A DNA stretch of 64,000 nucleotides from Amoebophrya sp. A120 (taxonomy: Eukaryota; Sar; Dinophyceae; Syndiniales; Amoebophryaceae). Made by a program: the position numbers and the translations under genes. The stretch lies in NCBI GenBank assembly GCA_905178155.1, contig CAJINV010000003.1, positions 1,793,557 to 1,857,556 of the forward strand. The letters are read 5' to 3'. Below the pieces are notes generated by a model. The model had not been told where the DNA came from, did not search any database, and was given only the letters and a program-made list of their open reading frames with translations. Of this stretch, positions 38,401 to 50,404 are shown piece by piece; the stretch's first letter is position 1, and each line of letters begins with the position of its first letter.

Positions 38401-41400
38401 AGTGCGGAAACTGAAGTACTTGGTCGTCCCACTTCCGCACTCCGGGTCGGCCCCGGCCAAGACAGCGCACCTGTAGTAAAAAGCACCAGATGATTTTTGA
38501 TTCGTACTTGACTTCACTTGCAAGTCATGATCTACAGAAAAAAAAACTCGCGCGGCGTCGTGCCACTTCATGTAAAAGGTTTTTGACTACTAGTGTCCGA
38601 AGCCAAAAAATGACCTCCACTGAGCCTGACTCTGTATGTGCTTACAGGAAAGAAAAAATGGTCAAAAAGAAACTCAGTACAGCTCTGGGGTTTTCGCGCC
38701 TGGTAGAAGCTTCACGTCTGTGGTTCCGTCGCCACATTTGAGGTCCTTGGCGACTTCCTCGAACAGTTGCTTGGTCCGGAACTTTTCGTCGATGGTGCCG
38801 CCGCCGTTGGGGCGGTCGCAGCGCCCATTGTTGATCGCGGTGACGCATGTGGCCGACGTCACAGGCTCCCCCTCGTGGTTCGCGATGTTGACGGCCCCAC
38901 TTTCCGGCGAGAGCTTGTGGCAGCAGTGGTTTCCATCCTTGGTCAGATGGGACGCACACGTCGCCTCGTCTTGGCTCATTTGGCACAAGTTTGCCGACAA
39001 GGGACCCTCCCCACCAGCGTAGCTGAGGTCGAAACCCCCGGGTGGCTGGGGGTTCCAGCCAAGTGCGGGCGGGTGGTCCACGTCTTCCGCGGTGTCCAGC
39101 GGGGCTTTGGAGGCGACCGTGTCGGTAAATTCCTCCGGGTCGCCGTACCACTGCAGCGTGTCGTCCACATGCGCGTTGGGATCGCGCCACGTGCGCTTCT
39201 CCAGCACCCACTGCGGCTTCGCGGGTGCGGGTGCTGCCGCGGCCTCCTCGCCTTCGCCCGCTGCCTCCGTCTCTGCTGGCGGCGGTGCCTGCTCCACCCG
39301 GACGCGGAACAATGCCTGTTTCTTCAAGTCCTCGCTCTCTTCCAAAGCCCAGTACTGCGGCGTTTCCCCAACCGCGGCAACTTTTTTGTAGCGGCCAAAC
39401 GGTGGCTGTGGCTCGGGGGTAGTTCCTCCAGCAGCTCCTGCAGTTTTTAACATTGCTTTCGAACCTGGTGCCGCATTCGCAGAAGCGGTGTCTCCAGTAC
39501 CGGTCGCATCTCCCGTGGCCGCTGTGGTTTGATCGGCCGCAGCTGTTCCCACTTTTGCTGCACTTGCTCCTGCATCTGGTGCATCTCCGTCGCCTTCTGC
39601 AAAGTCTGTTTTACTTTTGCGAGCTTTTCTCTCCAACTTTTCGTGTATCGGCCAGTTGCTAGAGGACCCGGACATGAGTGGCCGCTCGTCTCGGTGCGGG
39701 GATGACAGACTTGAAGAACTTTTACTTTCTGAAAGAGCTGAAGCGGTTATTGAGCGCGGGGCGACTTTTTCCACTGACACTTCAAGCGCCGAAGTCGTTC
39801 CCGCGGCGGCCGTTCCGGCTTTAGCTCCTCCTGCACTTCCGCCCGCTGCGTCAGTAGTACCAGTCGGAGTTGCTCCACCTGCACCACCTTTGCCGTCACC
39901 AGCTACCTGTCCGCCCCCATCTGCGCCGGCGCCCGAGCCTCCGTCAGCACCAGCACCAGCTGCTGCAGCCAGAAGCCCACGCGCCGCACCCCCGGCTTTG
40001 AGTCTGAGATCCAGGATTGGATCAGTGCCTCCTTCCTCCTCCCCGTTGTTGAGCTGACACTTGAGGTAGTACGCCGGTGGGCCTTTGATGCACGTGGTTT
40101 TGCAACGATGCATCAGTTTCGCCAGCTCCTCCTCGTCTTTCCACTGGGAGTTCCATCCCTGCGCCTCGTCGCGCACGTCTTGCTCCTTCTGGTCCGCGGT
40201 TTCGGGGTCGAGCAACTTCGCGATTTCGAACTTGAGTTGCTTCTGCGGATCCGTTTCCAGGGGCACGGAGGTGATCTCGCACACCGCGCGACCGGTCGTG
40301 TCCCGGGTACCGCCCGGTGCGAGCGCGTCCAACCGCGACCGTGCCTTGGCGACGGTTTGATGCACACTGTCCACCATGTCCTCGCGGATGACGCAGTACG
40401 ATTTGTCCACGTCGGGCTCTTTGCCGACCCAGAACGACTGATCCTTCACCCAGCACTGCTCGTGGCGGGCCGAGGAGGTGTCAGTCCCCAGGCCCCGAAG
40501 CTCCGCATCGTCCATGCTTCCCATTAGCTCGCAACTCATGCCGCCAGCACCTGGGTGGAAGTTAGTTGGACAGTATAGAAAGTCAACGAACTACTTACTA
40601 CAACGCGAAAGAGCGACCAGTACTAACTGCTACCGGTACCGACAACACAAATCTAGCTAGCGCTTGGAATGACTACAAGTGTGAAAACTACAACTTCACT
40701 CAGTATTTAGTATTTTTTTAAGAGTCCAGACTTGGACCTTTCTACCAGGTCCAGGTTTGGAAAGAATCTCCAAGTTTCTTTTTTATACCTTTCAACATTT
40801 TTGTTTGCATGCCCGCGAAGTCGACGGTGATGCCTTTTTCCGCGTTGTACCCAGATTCCGGTGGCAGGAAGTTCTGGGGCTCCGGGTACACGGTTGGGTT
40901 TTTTGCCAACACGCGCATTGTGGTGGATGCCTTGTCTGCCGGCCAAGTCGGTACCACCGTCGGGTGAGAGGCCTCGGCGTCCGTCCACTTCAGTTCTTCG
41001 AGCTGCCACGGCGACAACGGATCCCCCTGCTTGCCCTGCACCAGCCGATAGCCCTTAGTTGGCCCCGCCGCTGCGGTCGCTCCGGTGTCGTCGCCGCCTC
41101 CTCCGGTTGCAGCCGGCGGGCTTCGCGGCATCACTTTTTCCCACCAACCCGGCTTCTTCGGCAACGCCAGTGTCACAGATGGCGGCACCACGGGATCTTT
41201 CGGGGGTTCACCACTAGAATCCACGACCGCAGCTTCAGGCCCGTTCTTCTCGGTATCCGCACCGGCTGCAGCTGGTGTGCCTCCATCGTTCGAAGCTGCA
41301 GTCCCAGTAGCCGCGGCCGCTGTCCCAGACGAGCCTTCTGCTGTAGTTGTTGTCGTGGCTGCACCAGTATTTCCGTCGCCTTCAGCGAAGCTTGTGGTCA

Positions 41401-44400
41401 GTCCCTCTGCTCGCGCCTCCGTTGAGCTTGAAGAACTACTTTGCAAATTAGGTTGCAGGACGTCAGCGGGCGGGCTCTTCAATAATACGCGATCTTTTTC
41501 CTTGATGGCGTGCATTTGCTCATTGAGCTTTTTTGCAGATGCCAAGCCGACATTTCTCTCAGAGCCTATTTCGAGCTCGCTAGTAGCTGTACTGGGCGCC
41601 GCCCCCGTCGTTCCTGCACCAGCCACTGTACCTGCACCCTCGGCCGTTGACGCTGCAGCTGCTCCTTCGCCCCCACCTCCCTCTGCCGCCGCAGTACTAC
41701 CTGTAGCTGCAGCCGCTCCCGCAGTTCCTCCACTAGCAACGCCTTCTTCTGCTTTTGCTACCTCGGCCTTCGGGGTTGGGTGGAACACGTATGTCCCCGA
41801 AGCTTCCGGAAAGCTTGCGACGGCCACCTTGACGGCGTAGCTCGGCTGGAGTAAGTCAATGCCTTTGCACTCCGGATCGTACGCGCACTCGTGGATGCAT
41901 CGGGTCATCAATTTGTTTCGCGGTTCCAGCTGGTCCGGCCCGAGGACTTTTGGGCGCAGCATTTTCGGTTGGTTCGCCGTTTTGCCAGGAAGTGGCTTGC
42001 CGGGCATGCAGGTTCGGCCGTGGATCTCGAAGCCCTCGGTGCTCGGCGGCGGGACGTCCTGAACGTCGCGCGATTCTGCTTGCTCCTGGTCGACGATGCT
42101 TGCCAGGGAAAACAATGAGCTGAGTGGCGCATTTGTTCCGCTCGATCCGCCCTCATTAGCGCAGTGCCCAGGTTGGTTTGCCGGTATACAACAATGACTG
42201 ACGTCGGTTTCCGTGCATTCCGGGCCGGCACACAGCGCCTCGCAGTTCAGCTTTGGTGTCGTCTCCGGACACTGCATCTTGAACCCATCCCGCTCCGGTA
42301 GGTTCTCCCCGCGAAAGTAGAGCCTGCACGCCATGTTCTCATAAGGCTTCGGGGGTTCTTCGGGCACCTCTTTCTCCGGTAGTTCTTGAGGCGTTAATTC
42401 GTCTTCACCAATGCGCTGTGAGAGTTTCTGTGATATGCGCCGATAGTGGTTGCCTAGCTCCTCGATTTCCTTTGCAAAAGGAAACGCTTTAAGGTTGTTC
42501 ACTATCTTGTACTCCTTTAGCCTCTCCCCGACCAACGTTTTGCACTTGACGGACTGAATATCACCATCAGTGCTACATTCTTCGTCAAGCTTTTGCTGTA
42601 CGCTCCTCTCGTCTTTTGGTGCATCTCCAGTTCCTGCACCTGTAGAAGCATCATCTGCAGTTCCTGATCCTACATCAGCACCTGTCGTTCCTGCTCCTCC
42701 TGCACCTGCAGTTCCTGCTCCTGCAGCACCTGCAGTTCCTGCTCCTGCAGTGTCTGTTCCTGATCCTGCAGTGTCTGTTCCTGATCCTGCATCTGCTGCA
42801 AACGCAGTGAATATTTTTTTCCCCGTTCTGGTTGGAGAAGATGCCGACACCAGCGGCTCTTCCGCGAGCACGACGGGGTGGGAAGGACGCAAATAGTCCT
42901 TTCGCTTCGCGCATCCGCTTCCTAGAGTTCCTGATCTCGCGCCGGCCCCCCTCCTCGTTCTCTCTCCCATCGCGGCATACGGGAACGGGATCTCGAGAAG
43001 ACCAATGACGCCTTTCACTTTGGAAAGGTTAAAGGGGTCCATGCTTTTCAAGGAGTCCAAGTTCAGGCTCTTCGCCTTGGTGGAGTCCTCTCCCGCCGCA
43101 TTCGTCAAGCCAAGGTCCGCCTTGGTGGGATCAAAAGCGTTCGAACCGACGATATCGACGGGATTGGCCATGGTGCCTAGGTTTAAACCCACTGTGCCAA
43201 CGTTCCCAGTCATCTTGTCCGCCAGACTCTGGACCTGGTAGTTCTCAACGATTTTGATCTTATGTTTGAGGCGAGATTATCCCTTGCAAAAGTACCATAC
43301 CGCTATACGGTCGTTGCACCGTGCATAGCAAAGATTCTAATTATTTGAAATTTTGTTTCATCTTGAGTTGATCCACCCAAGAACATGCTGCTATTAAAGG
43401 CACATACTCACATCAAGATCGTTCGCAGTTGCGATGCAGTGCCGGATTTCGCAGCACATACAGTGCGATCATTACGTACTTACTTTTGCACGGGATAAAA
43501 AATCTAGTTCTGCGTCAGCCTCTTCGTAATCCTCCGGATTCACCGAACACTGCCAGCCTTGTTTTCCCGGCAGCGCTTCGTACTTTCGCTTTCGGTGTTC
43601 GTAGGCGTGCTGAGCCATCAGACCCGCGCCTGCTAGAGCGGCGATCCCGGCTCCGCCGAGCAGCATTTTTTGAGCCAGAGAAGAGTTCTTCAAGGCGTTG
43701 TACATCGCGCCCGCCTTGCCTGCTGCATACTCCGCCGCTCGACGAAGCCTGGACTTCTCCGTCTGTTTGAGTTGTGGGACAAGATGAAAAAGTGATGACT
43801 CTGTAATGCAGGGTGCTGTGGTGTCATCTTGAAATTGATGTCGATCAATACATATGCAATCCCATCGTAGTTCCGTAGTTTGTTCCGTATAGAAAACTAA
43901 ACATGAAGAGTCATCAAAAAACACAGCTTTACCGCTTTCTGCAGTGCTAATGCAGTATTTGCGGCCTCCGCTTCCTTTCGCTCGCGTTGCATGAGGTCTT
44001 TGCTCTGGAGCAGATTCCCTTCTTGCAGGTTTTTGCCGACGTCCTGAATGGCTGTCTTGATCTCGTTCATTTTGTCAATCATTTTCTCCAGCTTTTCAGC
44101 GTCGCCCGTTCGATGCCTCCCGGGTCCACACACTTTATTCACGGCACCTGAGCCTGCCGATGTGCTCCCGGCGCCTCCCAATTTGACGACTGACGCTGGT
44201 GTTCCAGCCCCTCCAGCCAGGGCGCCGGCCATAACACCACCAGCACCAGGAACCGGAGGAGGTAAGGGTGACGGTCCAGCACCGATCGACGAGCCAGTTG
44301 CTGCTGCTTCCGCAGGGCCGGCAGATGCAGGTGGAGCAGCAGCACCTGCAGCCGCTGGAGATGCTGGTGGAGCAGCAGCAGCACCTCCAGCCTCCTGCGG

Positions 44401-46283
44401 CACAGGCACAGAACCCTCGCCACCCTTCGGTTGTCCAATCGGCGGTGGAGCAGGCACTGCAACTGCAGGGGCATAGCCTGCGCCTCCTCCTCCGGGCTGC
44501 GCCATCGCCGGAGGAGCAGATGCTCCACCACGTGCTGGATAATTATATGATCCACCACCGGGGGCTGCAACCATCGCCGGAGGAGCAGATGCTCCACCAC
44601 GTGCTGGATAATTATATGATCCACCACCGGGGGCTGCAACGTTACCCCCGCCAGCTGCAGCCGCAGTACTACTAGATCCTCCAACTGCACCAGCTTTGGC
44701 CCCCGGCATGTCTTCGTAGCCCGCAGCCGTCTCTGCCGCGGACGGTGGCACGCAGAAATCCCAGTTGTGACGGGACACCGAAAACCACGAGCTGGTCCCG
44801 TCCCACGCACTTTTTTCCAGACACCGCGGGTTGGTCGGACAGGCGAAAAACTGCGTTTTCCCGTCGTGCTCGAGTGCCGTGCACAGGTCCGCGCCGGCCA
44901 GCGGCTCCCGGCTGTTCCGCTTCTCCATGCGGGCCATCAGCATCACGGCGTACCGGTCCCGCAGGGGTATCTTCTTGAAGGACGCCTCGCTGAACTCGCC
45001 CGTGTGGGGGTCCCTATCCACAGAAAAAAACCCATCCACATCCATTTTTTGCATGACAAACACAGGACGTAGGGTAGATTTTGATTTTATGTATGTTTTG
45101 CATGACAAATTGGATGTGGATGGGTGTTTTTTCCTGGATAGTCCCGCAGGTGGTCGTACTCCTTCAGCAGCGTGCTGTTCCAGCCGCAGCGGCAGCCAAA
45201 GTGCGCCGTGTGGTCCGGCTCCAGCCCGGAGGGTCGGCAGTAGTCCCACGCGCCCACCGTGGGACGGAGCTGGTGGTGGTTCTCGCCCCCGTAGGCGTAA
45301 AGCGCGTGGTCCCACCCGCCCGGGTCTTTCACGTCCGGCATCAGCACGCGGCAGTCCGGCGAGGATTTCACCTTGCACCACGTGAAGGGCGTCCCCTGGT
45401 GCACGCCGCAAGACAGCTGGCTGCTCGGGTCGCACTCGCAACCCGACGACGTCAGCGGTTGACCTTGACCAGCAGCGCCAGCCGCTGGCGCCGCGGCCGC
45501 CGCAGCTGCTACAACACCGGTGGCACTGCCCGGCTCTGGGTCGATTAACTTCATGAACTGGTCTTCGGTGCCCCCGCTGCTTGGCTCCACCTCCAGGTCG
45601 CGTCGGACCTTGGCCCGCAGGGAGGTGAGGTCCTTGTACAACAGGGAAATCTTGTCCGCCGCGAGATCGTTCTTTTCCGCCACGTTCTGGCCCAGTTTGC
45701 GAGCCGCGGCGGCCGAAGAGCTGCCGGACATGAGTGCCTGGGTGATGTCGTCACGCATGTCTTCCACCTCCCCCAGCGCCCCCACGGCGCCGCGCACCTG
45801 CTTCCCGACCTTCTTCAACAATCCGGCGAACCGCAACCCCGTCTCCTGCGTTTGCTTCTCGAGGGAGCTGATCTTCTGGTGCAGGGCGAGCTTCTGAACC
45901 CGTGTCATGATGGACTCGAACTGTTCCGCCATCGGATCTGCGAATGACGTGGCCTTCACCGGTGGCGCTGCTGAAAAGGAGCTCATCTTGGTTCCCGCTT
46001 GATTGTAGTGCCGCATGCGCATCCGTCCTGAGAGCTGCAGGGGTGAATGGGAACGAACACGCTGGTGCTCCAGGCCACGGCGTTGGCTGTCGCCATCGTC
46101 GCCATACCTCGCCGACGAGCTTGCAGCACTGAAGGACGAGCAACTGCTACTGGTCACACTGCTACTCCGATTTCCAAGCAGGTTTCCATGTTCGGTTCCA
46201 TCTCCGGCAGGAAAAAACGCAGTTGGCCGCGGTGGCGTACCGACGCCGTGTTCGTAAAAAAGGTGCTGATGCTGTCCCTGCAT
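35444..46283 (-). CDS. Giant multidomain protein with Cys modules and low-complexity linkers, seven exons (3123 aa)
   Basis: Exons 46283-45141, 45009-43933, 43762-43484, 43234-40789, 40550-38681, 38470-36377 and 35906-35444 sum to exactly 3124 codons in one frame. Four introns are GT-AG with matching phases; introns 1 and 6 are the inserted elements listed separately. The N-terminal ~230 residues are Ser-rich, then coiled-coil-like. Cys-containing blocks follow. One has CECDPSSQLSCGVHQGTPFTWCKV, another FFACPTNPRCLEKSAW. A third has EQCWVKDQSFWVG through CKTTCIKG, and a fourth CQMSQDEATCASHL, HCCHKL and ECGSGTTKYFSF. They are joined by Ala/Gly/Thr-rich mucin-like linkers, and FAEGDG recurs. 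One hydrophobic segment (MLLGGAGIAALAGAGLMA, exon 3) followed by HRKRK could span a membrane. No signal peptide is visible, so an upstream exon may be missing. The build suits a cell-surface or wall protein, but I recognise no family. Confidence 0.72.
35907..36381. mobile_element. 465-bp introner-like element with 5-bp target duplication
   Basis: CACCC occurs at 35907-35911 and 36377-36381 (GGGTG on the gene strand). Between the copies (35912-36376) the ends are inverted repeats: TATCAAATGCA, four mismatched bases, then TGTCTGGGTCTGGAAG on each side. This is over 30 bp of terminal inverted repeat reaching exactly to the duplication. A direct repeat of GATACAAGGTTTGTCATG lies inside. The upstream exon reads ...CGG CTC GGG TG and the downstream exon continues C TAC TGC, so deleting the element with one duplication copy restores a Cys-containing frame. 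No coding capacity is seen. It occupies the position of the last intron of the 3123-residue gene. Conventional GT-AG ends at the duplication are impossible; GG-AG is one of the positions allowed. Confidence 0.88.
44503..44640. repeat. Two 69-bp tandem coding repeats
   Basis: Two adjacent, almost identical 69-bp units (44503-44571, 44572-44640) encode a 23-residue Pro/Gly/Ala/Tyr-rich repeat (APGGGSYNYPARGGASAPPA) in exon 2 of the giant gene. The near identity suggests a recent duplication, so copy number may vary between strains. Confidence 0.9.
45010..45145. mobile_element. 126-bp introner-like element with 5-bp target duplication
   Basis: GTCCC occurs at 45010-45014 and 45141-45145 (GGGAC on the gene strand). 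Between the copies (45015-45140) the ends are inverted: TATCCA, then an A-rich run and CCCATCCACATCCA on both sides, about 30 bp with small gaps. Inside, TTTGTCATGCAAAA is directly repeated. On the gene strand the left exon ends CTG CGG GAC and the right continues CCC CAC ACG, so removal with one duplication copy is in frame. It is too short to encode anything. It sits as the first intron of the 3123-residue gene. A GT-AG alternative also fits the phase: donor GA|GTACGACC just upstream, acceptor GGATAG|GGAC using the element's right end plus the first duplication base. Confidence 0.9.
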
Positions 46284-47163
46284 CTTGGCGTCGATTAGTT
46301 TTTGGTGTCACACTTCTACTGTAGCATTTGCCATGTGCCTATTCCTGAACCTACTTAATTTACCGTTACGCGGCTACAACGCTCCTCCTCCTGTTCGCGT
46401 AGTTAGTGAGCTACGTATAAATAGCAGGCGCACGCATAACGGAACCCATACTCCTTGCTGTCATACTTTTGCATCAACATCTTGTTTCCTGTCATGCCTT
46501 CTAAATTTCATCGAGTTCTTGTTCTTCAATTTCAAGAACAAAACTCACCAAAATGCGGTCTGTAACAGGACGAGCAGAGTGGATACCAAGAAATCATCTG
46601 GAGTTTGTTCGTTGTGACGAGGCGGAAAAATTAAAACGATGAAACTCAGCAAAGGTGCTCTTTTCCTCGCGTAAATTTTTTTTTGTGACAACGCTGCACT
46701 CCTCTGGACGATCATTCAACATTTCACTCTTCGTCGTAGCGCTAAACACGAAACCGCTCTTCAACACAGCAACAAAGACCTCACCTCGAGCCGAACGACA
46801 ACGTGAAATGCATTCGTGTTGGTGTTGGACGCGCGTTTCAAAGAACATAAAAAAATGTATCTCCGAGATGCGCAACGGCGCGAGCAACGAAAGCGCAGCG
46901 TTGCCTCCCGCTTCTAAGTCGTAGCACTGGCAGGGCAGAAGCTGTCATCATATCGGAACTGGCCTTTGTAGATGTGAAACTCAGGCTGACCTTCTCGCTC
47001 TCGCTGCTGGTATTCATATTCATATATCGTTCGTGTTTTTCTTTCACTTTCTGTTTCGTCACTAGATTTTTCTTATAGTCATCATCTATTTTCGTTATAT
47101 GTCGGCATCTTGTTCGGGGGCCAGATTTGCCGTTTGTGTTCCACCCCTGTCCATCTCCCCTCG
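46284..47163. other. Intergenic spacer, nothing recognised
   Basis: 880 bp between the EHD gene stop and the presumed start of the giant gene. An upstream exon supplying a signal peptide for the giant gene could lie here, but I cannot define one. The long minus ORF spanning 46838-47596 is an out-of-frame shadow of the last EHD exon. No RNA gene or repeat is seen. Confidence 0.5.
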
Positions 47164-49405
47164 TCAGGCTCCCGACAGTGCATCGTGACCGGTTATGTGC
47201 CGCTTGTGTTCCCCGCCCGAATGCTTGCTGCTGCTGCTGCTGTGCGCCGGCGCAACCGGAGGCGGTTTTTCCATGCACTCCGGGAGCTCGCTGGGCAGCT
47301 CCAAGCCTTGGAGCTTCATCTCGATGAAGTGCTGGGCGAGAGCGTACTCGTAAAGCGAGAGTTTGCCGTCCTTGTCCACGTCTGCCAACTTCCAAATTTT
47401 GTGCAGCATTCCATTGTTCAGCTTCGAGAGCTCCATACGCGTTTTCGCTTGCAGCCCACTGATCTTGCCTTCCTTGTCCGGACCAATGCTTACGAAGTCC
47501 CGCTCGTATTTCCCTGTTGTTGAAAAGCAGGTGCAGGTGAGATAAACAGGAGAAGATGAAGAACAAATGGAGATGAAATATGGTATCAATCTTCACTTAT
47601 GATGAGGCGAACCGAAAACAGTAGGAAAAATTCATTGTACGTGTGTCCGGCGGGCTCTGGAGATATTGACTGGTCAAGTAGGTCGCCTCGGTTACCCCTC
47701 CCTCTTTGTTAACCGCGAACGGGCTGGGATCCGGAGATTGGAACGGAAGCTTCGCATTCGGTTCTTGCAGGAGCGTCTCGCTCGGAATCAGCTTCAGCAA
47801 TTTTTGGACGTCTCGTTCCAGCATTTTCTGCAGTGCCTGTGTTTATTGTCGGAGGTTGTCCTCGCGAAGCGGCAGTAGATCGGGAAAACTACGTACAAAC
47901 ACTTGCAGAACCACAGTTACAGGAAAAAGCACGACGTGGGCGTGGTAAAATGAAAATCGAAATATGGTCTACCGCCCTAAAAGTGGATGATGATATCTTT
48001 TACGAAGTCATTAGTACCTGAATTTGTTTGGGATCGATAGTTTGCAGCTTTGAAAACTCGAAGCAGGTGAGGCGCCTCTGGAGGGCCTGCACGTTGGGGA
48101 AGTCCCCCAGCGGAAGCGAATGCTGCTTCGAGAGCGACTGGCAGATGCTGCCCAGGTTCCGAATGAGTTCCCTTTGCTTGGAGCTCCCGCCCCACAGCGT
48201 TGGCATTTCCTTGCGGAAATGGTCCATCAGGTAGGAGTGTACGCGCAGGAGCCGGGCGCGCTTGATCAAGTCGTTCAGCTGTCGTGTGGCGGAATTTCGG
48301 GGCAGCGCCGAAATCGCAGTATAAAGGTCGTTCTCTTCCATCTCAAAAAGTTTGCGCTGCTCATCGTTTTCTAACGGCTGGTCCCAAAAGCTGCCCAGAA
48401 ACACGCGAGCCACTTCGGGCGTGTGAATCACTTTTCCAAGACTCCACATCATCGCACCGTACACGCGCATCAGCTGCTGCGTTGATATCTGGAACAAGAT
48501 GCAGTATAATGATGTTATCTTTCTCAAGTACAAGTGTATGGTGCGTTTTGAATCTAACGCAAACATCACTACACTGGTACACTATAAATTTACGTTGCAT
48601 AAGTACATACATGCGTGAATGCTACAACAAGTTTGCGTATTACAGAAAATGCGTGTAAGTCACTCATTCGCAATTGTTTTCACTTCACAATAAACCGAAT
48701 GTTACAAACAAAATTATGTTGTCCTATTTATACCCGATCCGCTTTGTTGAGCACGATTTTGATTTTGCTATCGTTTCCCTTCAGCTGGTGGATGCATCGT
48801 TTAAACTCGTCCGAGATATCCAACTTGTGCGCGTCAAACAAGAGGATCACGAGATCGCTGCGGTCCGCGAACCATTTAATGACACCCTCGAAGTCGTACC
48901 CGCGCTGCAGGCGCTGCTTTTCGCCCGACAGGACGCCGGGGGTGTCGATGAAGGTGAGTCCCTCCAGGATCGGATTGTTCAGTTGGACGCACTCCAGTCG
49001 CTGCAAAAAGTTGTTGCCAAAGTTCGCGAGCTGCGTGAAGGGCATCGTGTTGTCCACGACCAGGGCATTCCCAGGAATGATGCGATCCGTTTTCCCGTGC
49101 ATTACCGTCACAAACTTGTCCGTCGTGGGCTCGGGGCCGATGCGAAGGCCCGGGTAGTCCCGCTCTAACAGGTGCCGGATGAAGCTGGACTTGCCCGTGC
49201 TGTACTGGCCCATCAGCAGCACCATGGGCTTGGCCGCAAAATCCGCGTCCGTCAGCCGGGGGGCGTAACACTGGTGAAACAGGGACGCGGATTCCAGGGG
49301 CAGCATGTTCTCCCGGTAACAGGTCTGAATCCCCTCGGTCACCGTGTTGTACAGCTCCTTGTAGGCGTCGCTGCCCTTCTTCTCCCCCAACATCCACTTC
49401 AACAT
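47164..49405 (-). CDS. EHD1: EHD-family dynamin-related ATPase, four exons (562 aa)
   Basis: Exons 49405-48734, 48488-48018, 47836-47641 and 47513-47164; the first three joins are GT-AG with matching phases. Total 563 codons, close to the usual ~530 residues. I chose ATG 49403-49405 because MLKWMLG aligns with the short EHD N-terminus; a possible trans-splice acceptor (TTCTAG) lies just upstream. The P-loop is GQYSTGKSSFIRHLLERDYPG, followed by RIGPEPTTDKFV, the switch DTPGVLSGEKQR and the specificity motif NKAD, then TQQLMRVYGAMMWSLGKV. The C-terminal EH domain carries one EF-hand loop, DVDKDGKLSLYE, as in other EHDs. These proteins bind ATP, assemble on endosomal membranes and drive tubulation and recycling by binding NPF-motif partners. 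The symbol indicates the family, not a proven ortholog. The exon 3 donor (ACAC|GTACAATG) is the least certain join. Confidence 0.95.
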
Positions 49406-50404
49406 TTTCTTTGGGCTGTTGATGGCGCTGGGGGTTTGCAACTAGAAGTAGAACGACTGGGTTACGCGGCTGCCCGAGGAACGGGCTTGTGGGAATCTTC
49501 TTCCTTGTCCTGGATCAGAGAACACAGTGGTCGTGCGTGGCCATAATTGCACTCAGGTTGGTCCTCTGCAGAGTGCACTATGTGTTTGCATCGAAGTGTC
49601 AGTACGATTAGGAAACAAGGACGCGCAGACGATAAAAATGCCTCGGAAGAAGGCTCCTTTCGGATAAGAAACCTTCAATCAAAGAGAATGTCACGACGAG
49701 CTCTTTCCAGAAGTAAGCGCGCCGGGCCTTCCTCGACCTTGCAACACACACAAAATTAAGGAAAACCGCGGTCAAGATCGGTACCTCTACCTTGAACTTG
49801 ATCCTGAAAATGCACGATCACGAAAACAAAAGATGATCTTTATCTTCAGCTTCCTTTTCTTGCTGGATCTATCCTTACCTGGTCGTCGTTTGGTCGTACA
49901 GCTGTTTTTAGGTGAGCGCCTGATCTCGCAGCGCGAAACGCCGGAAAAAAATCATCTCCAAAGATGGCAAAACCAAAATCACGATCCCATGGAGTAGCTG
50001 TAGTTTTACACATGCAGCTTAAAGCAAAAGGTACATACAGGAACAACAACAAGCCTTGAACTTTTCAGCCGGCTACAAATCTTTATGTAGCGCCTCCTGC
50101 GCAATCGTACGCGCGCAGCGAAAGTTCATTGATTCGAAACACGTCGTCAGACACAATCACAATCAACAATTTCGTTACATTTGAAACATGGCAACAAGAA
50201 GATTTAGGTATAGAAATAGCTCAGTCTCACCAACCGCAACCATCCATTGGTAAAAGACGCCTCGACAAACGAGGCTATCCTGATGACAGATCGCCACAAG
50301 GTGGTAATCGGAGGACAAGTTCTGGTACATAGTTAGCTGCAACTGAAAGAAACTGCTGGAAAACGCTACTTTTCTAGCTAGTGTCAGGAACCCCACTGGG
50401 AAAT
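49406..50404. other. Intergenic spacer, nothing recognised
   Basis: About 1 kb upstream of the EHD gene. ORFs at 49547-49759 (plus) and 49846-50052 (minus) are short and not convincing. I see no RNA gene or element ends. Confidence 0.5.

Noticed and set aside
38471-38571. ATG at 38569-38571 as a gene start
   Set aside because: A GT-AG intron (38680 to 38471) joins the preceding Cys exon in phase and removes this ATG.
46838-47596. 252-codon minus-strand ORF over the EHD 3' end
   Set aside because: The EH domain with its EF-hand is in another frame of the same strand; this ORF is an out-of-frame shadow.
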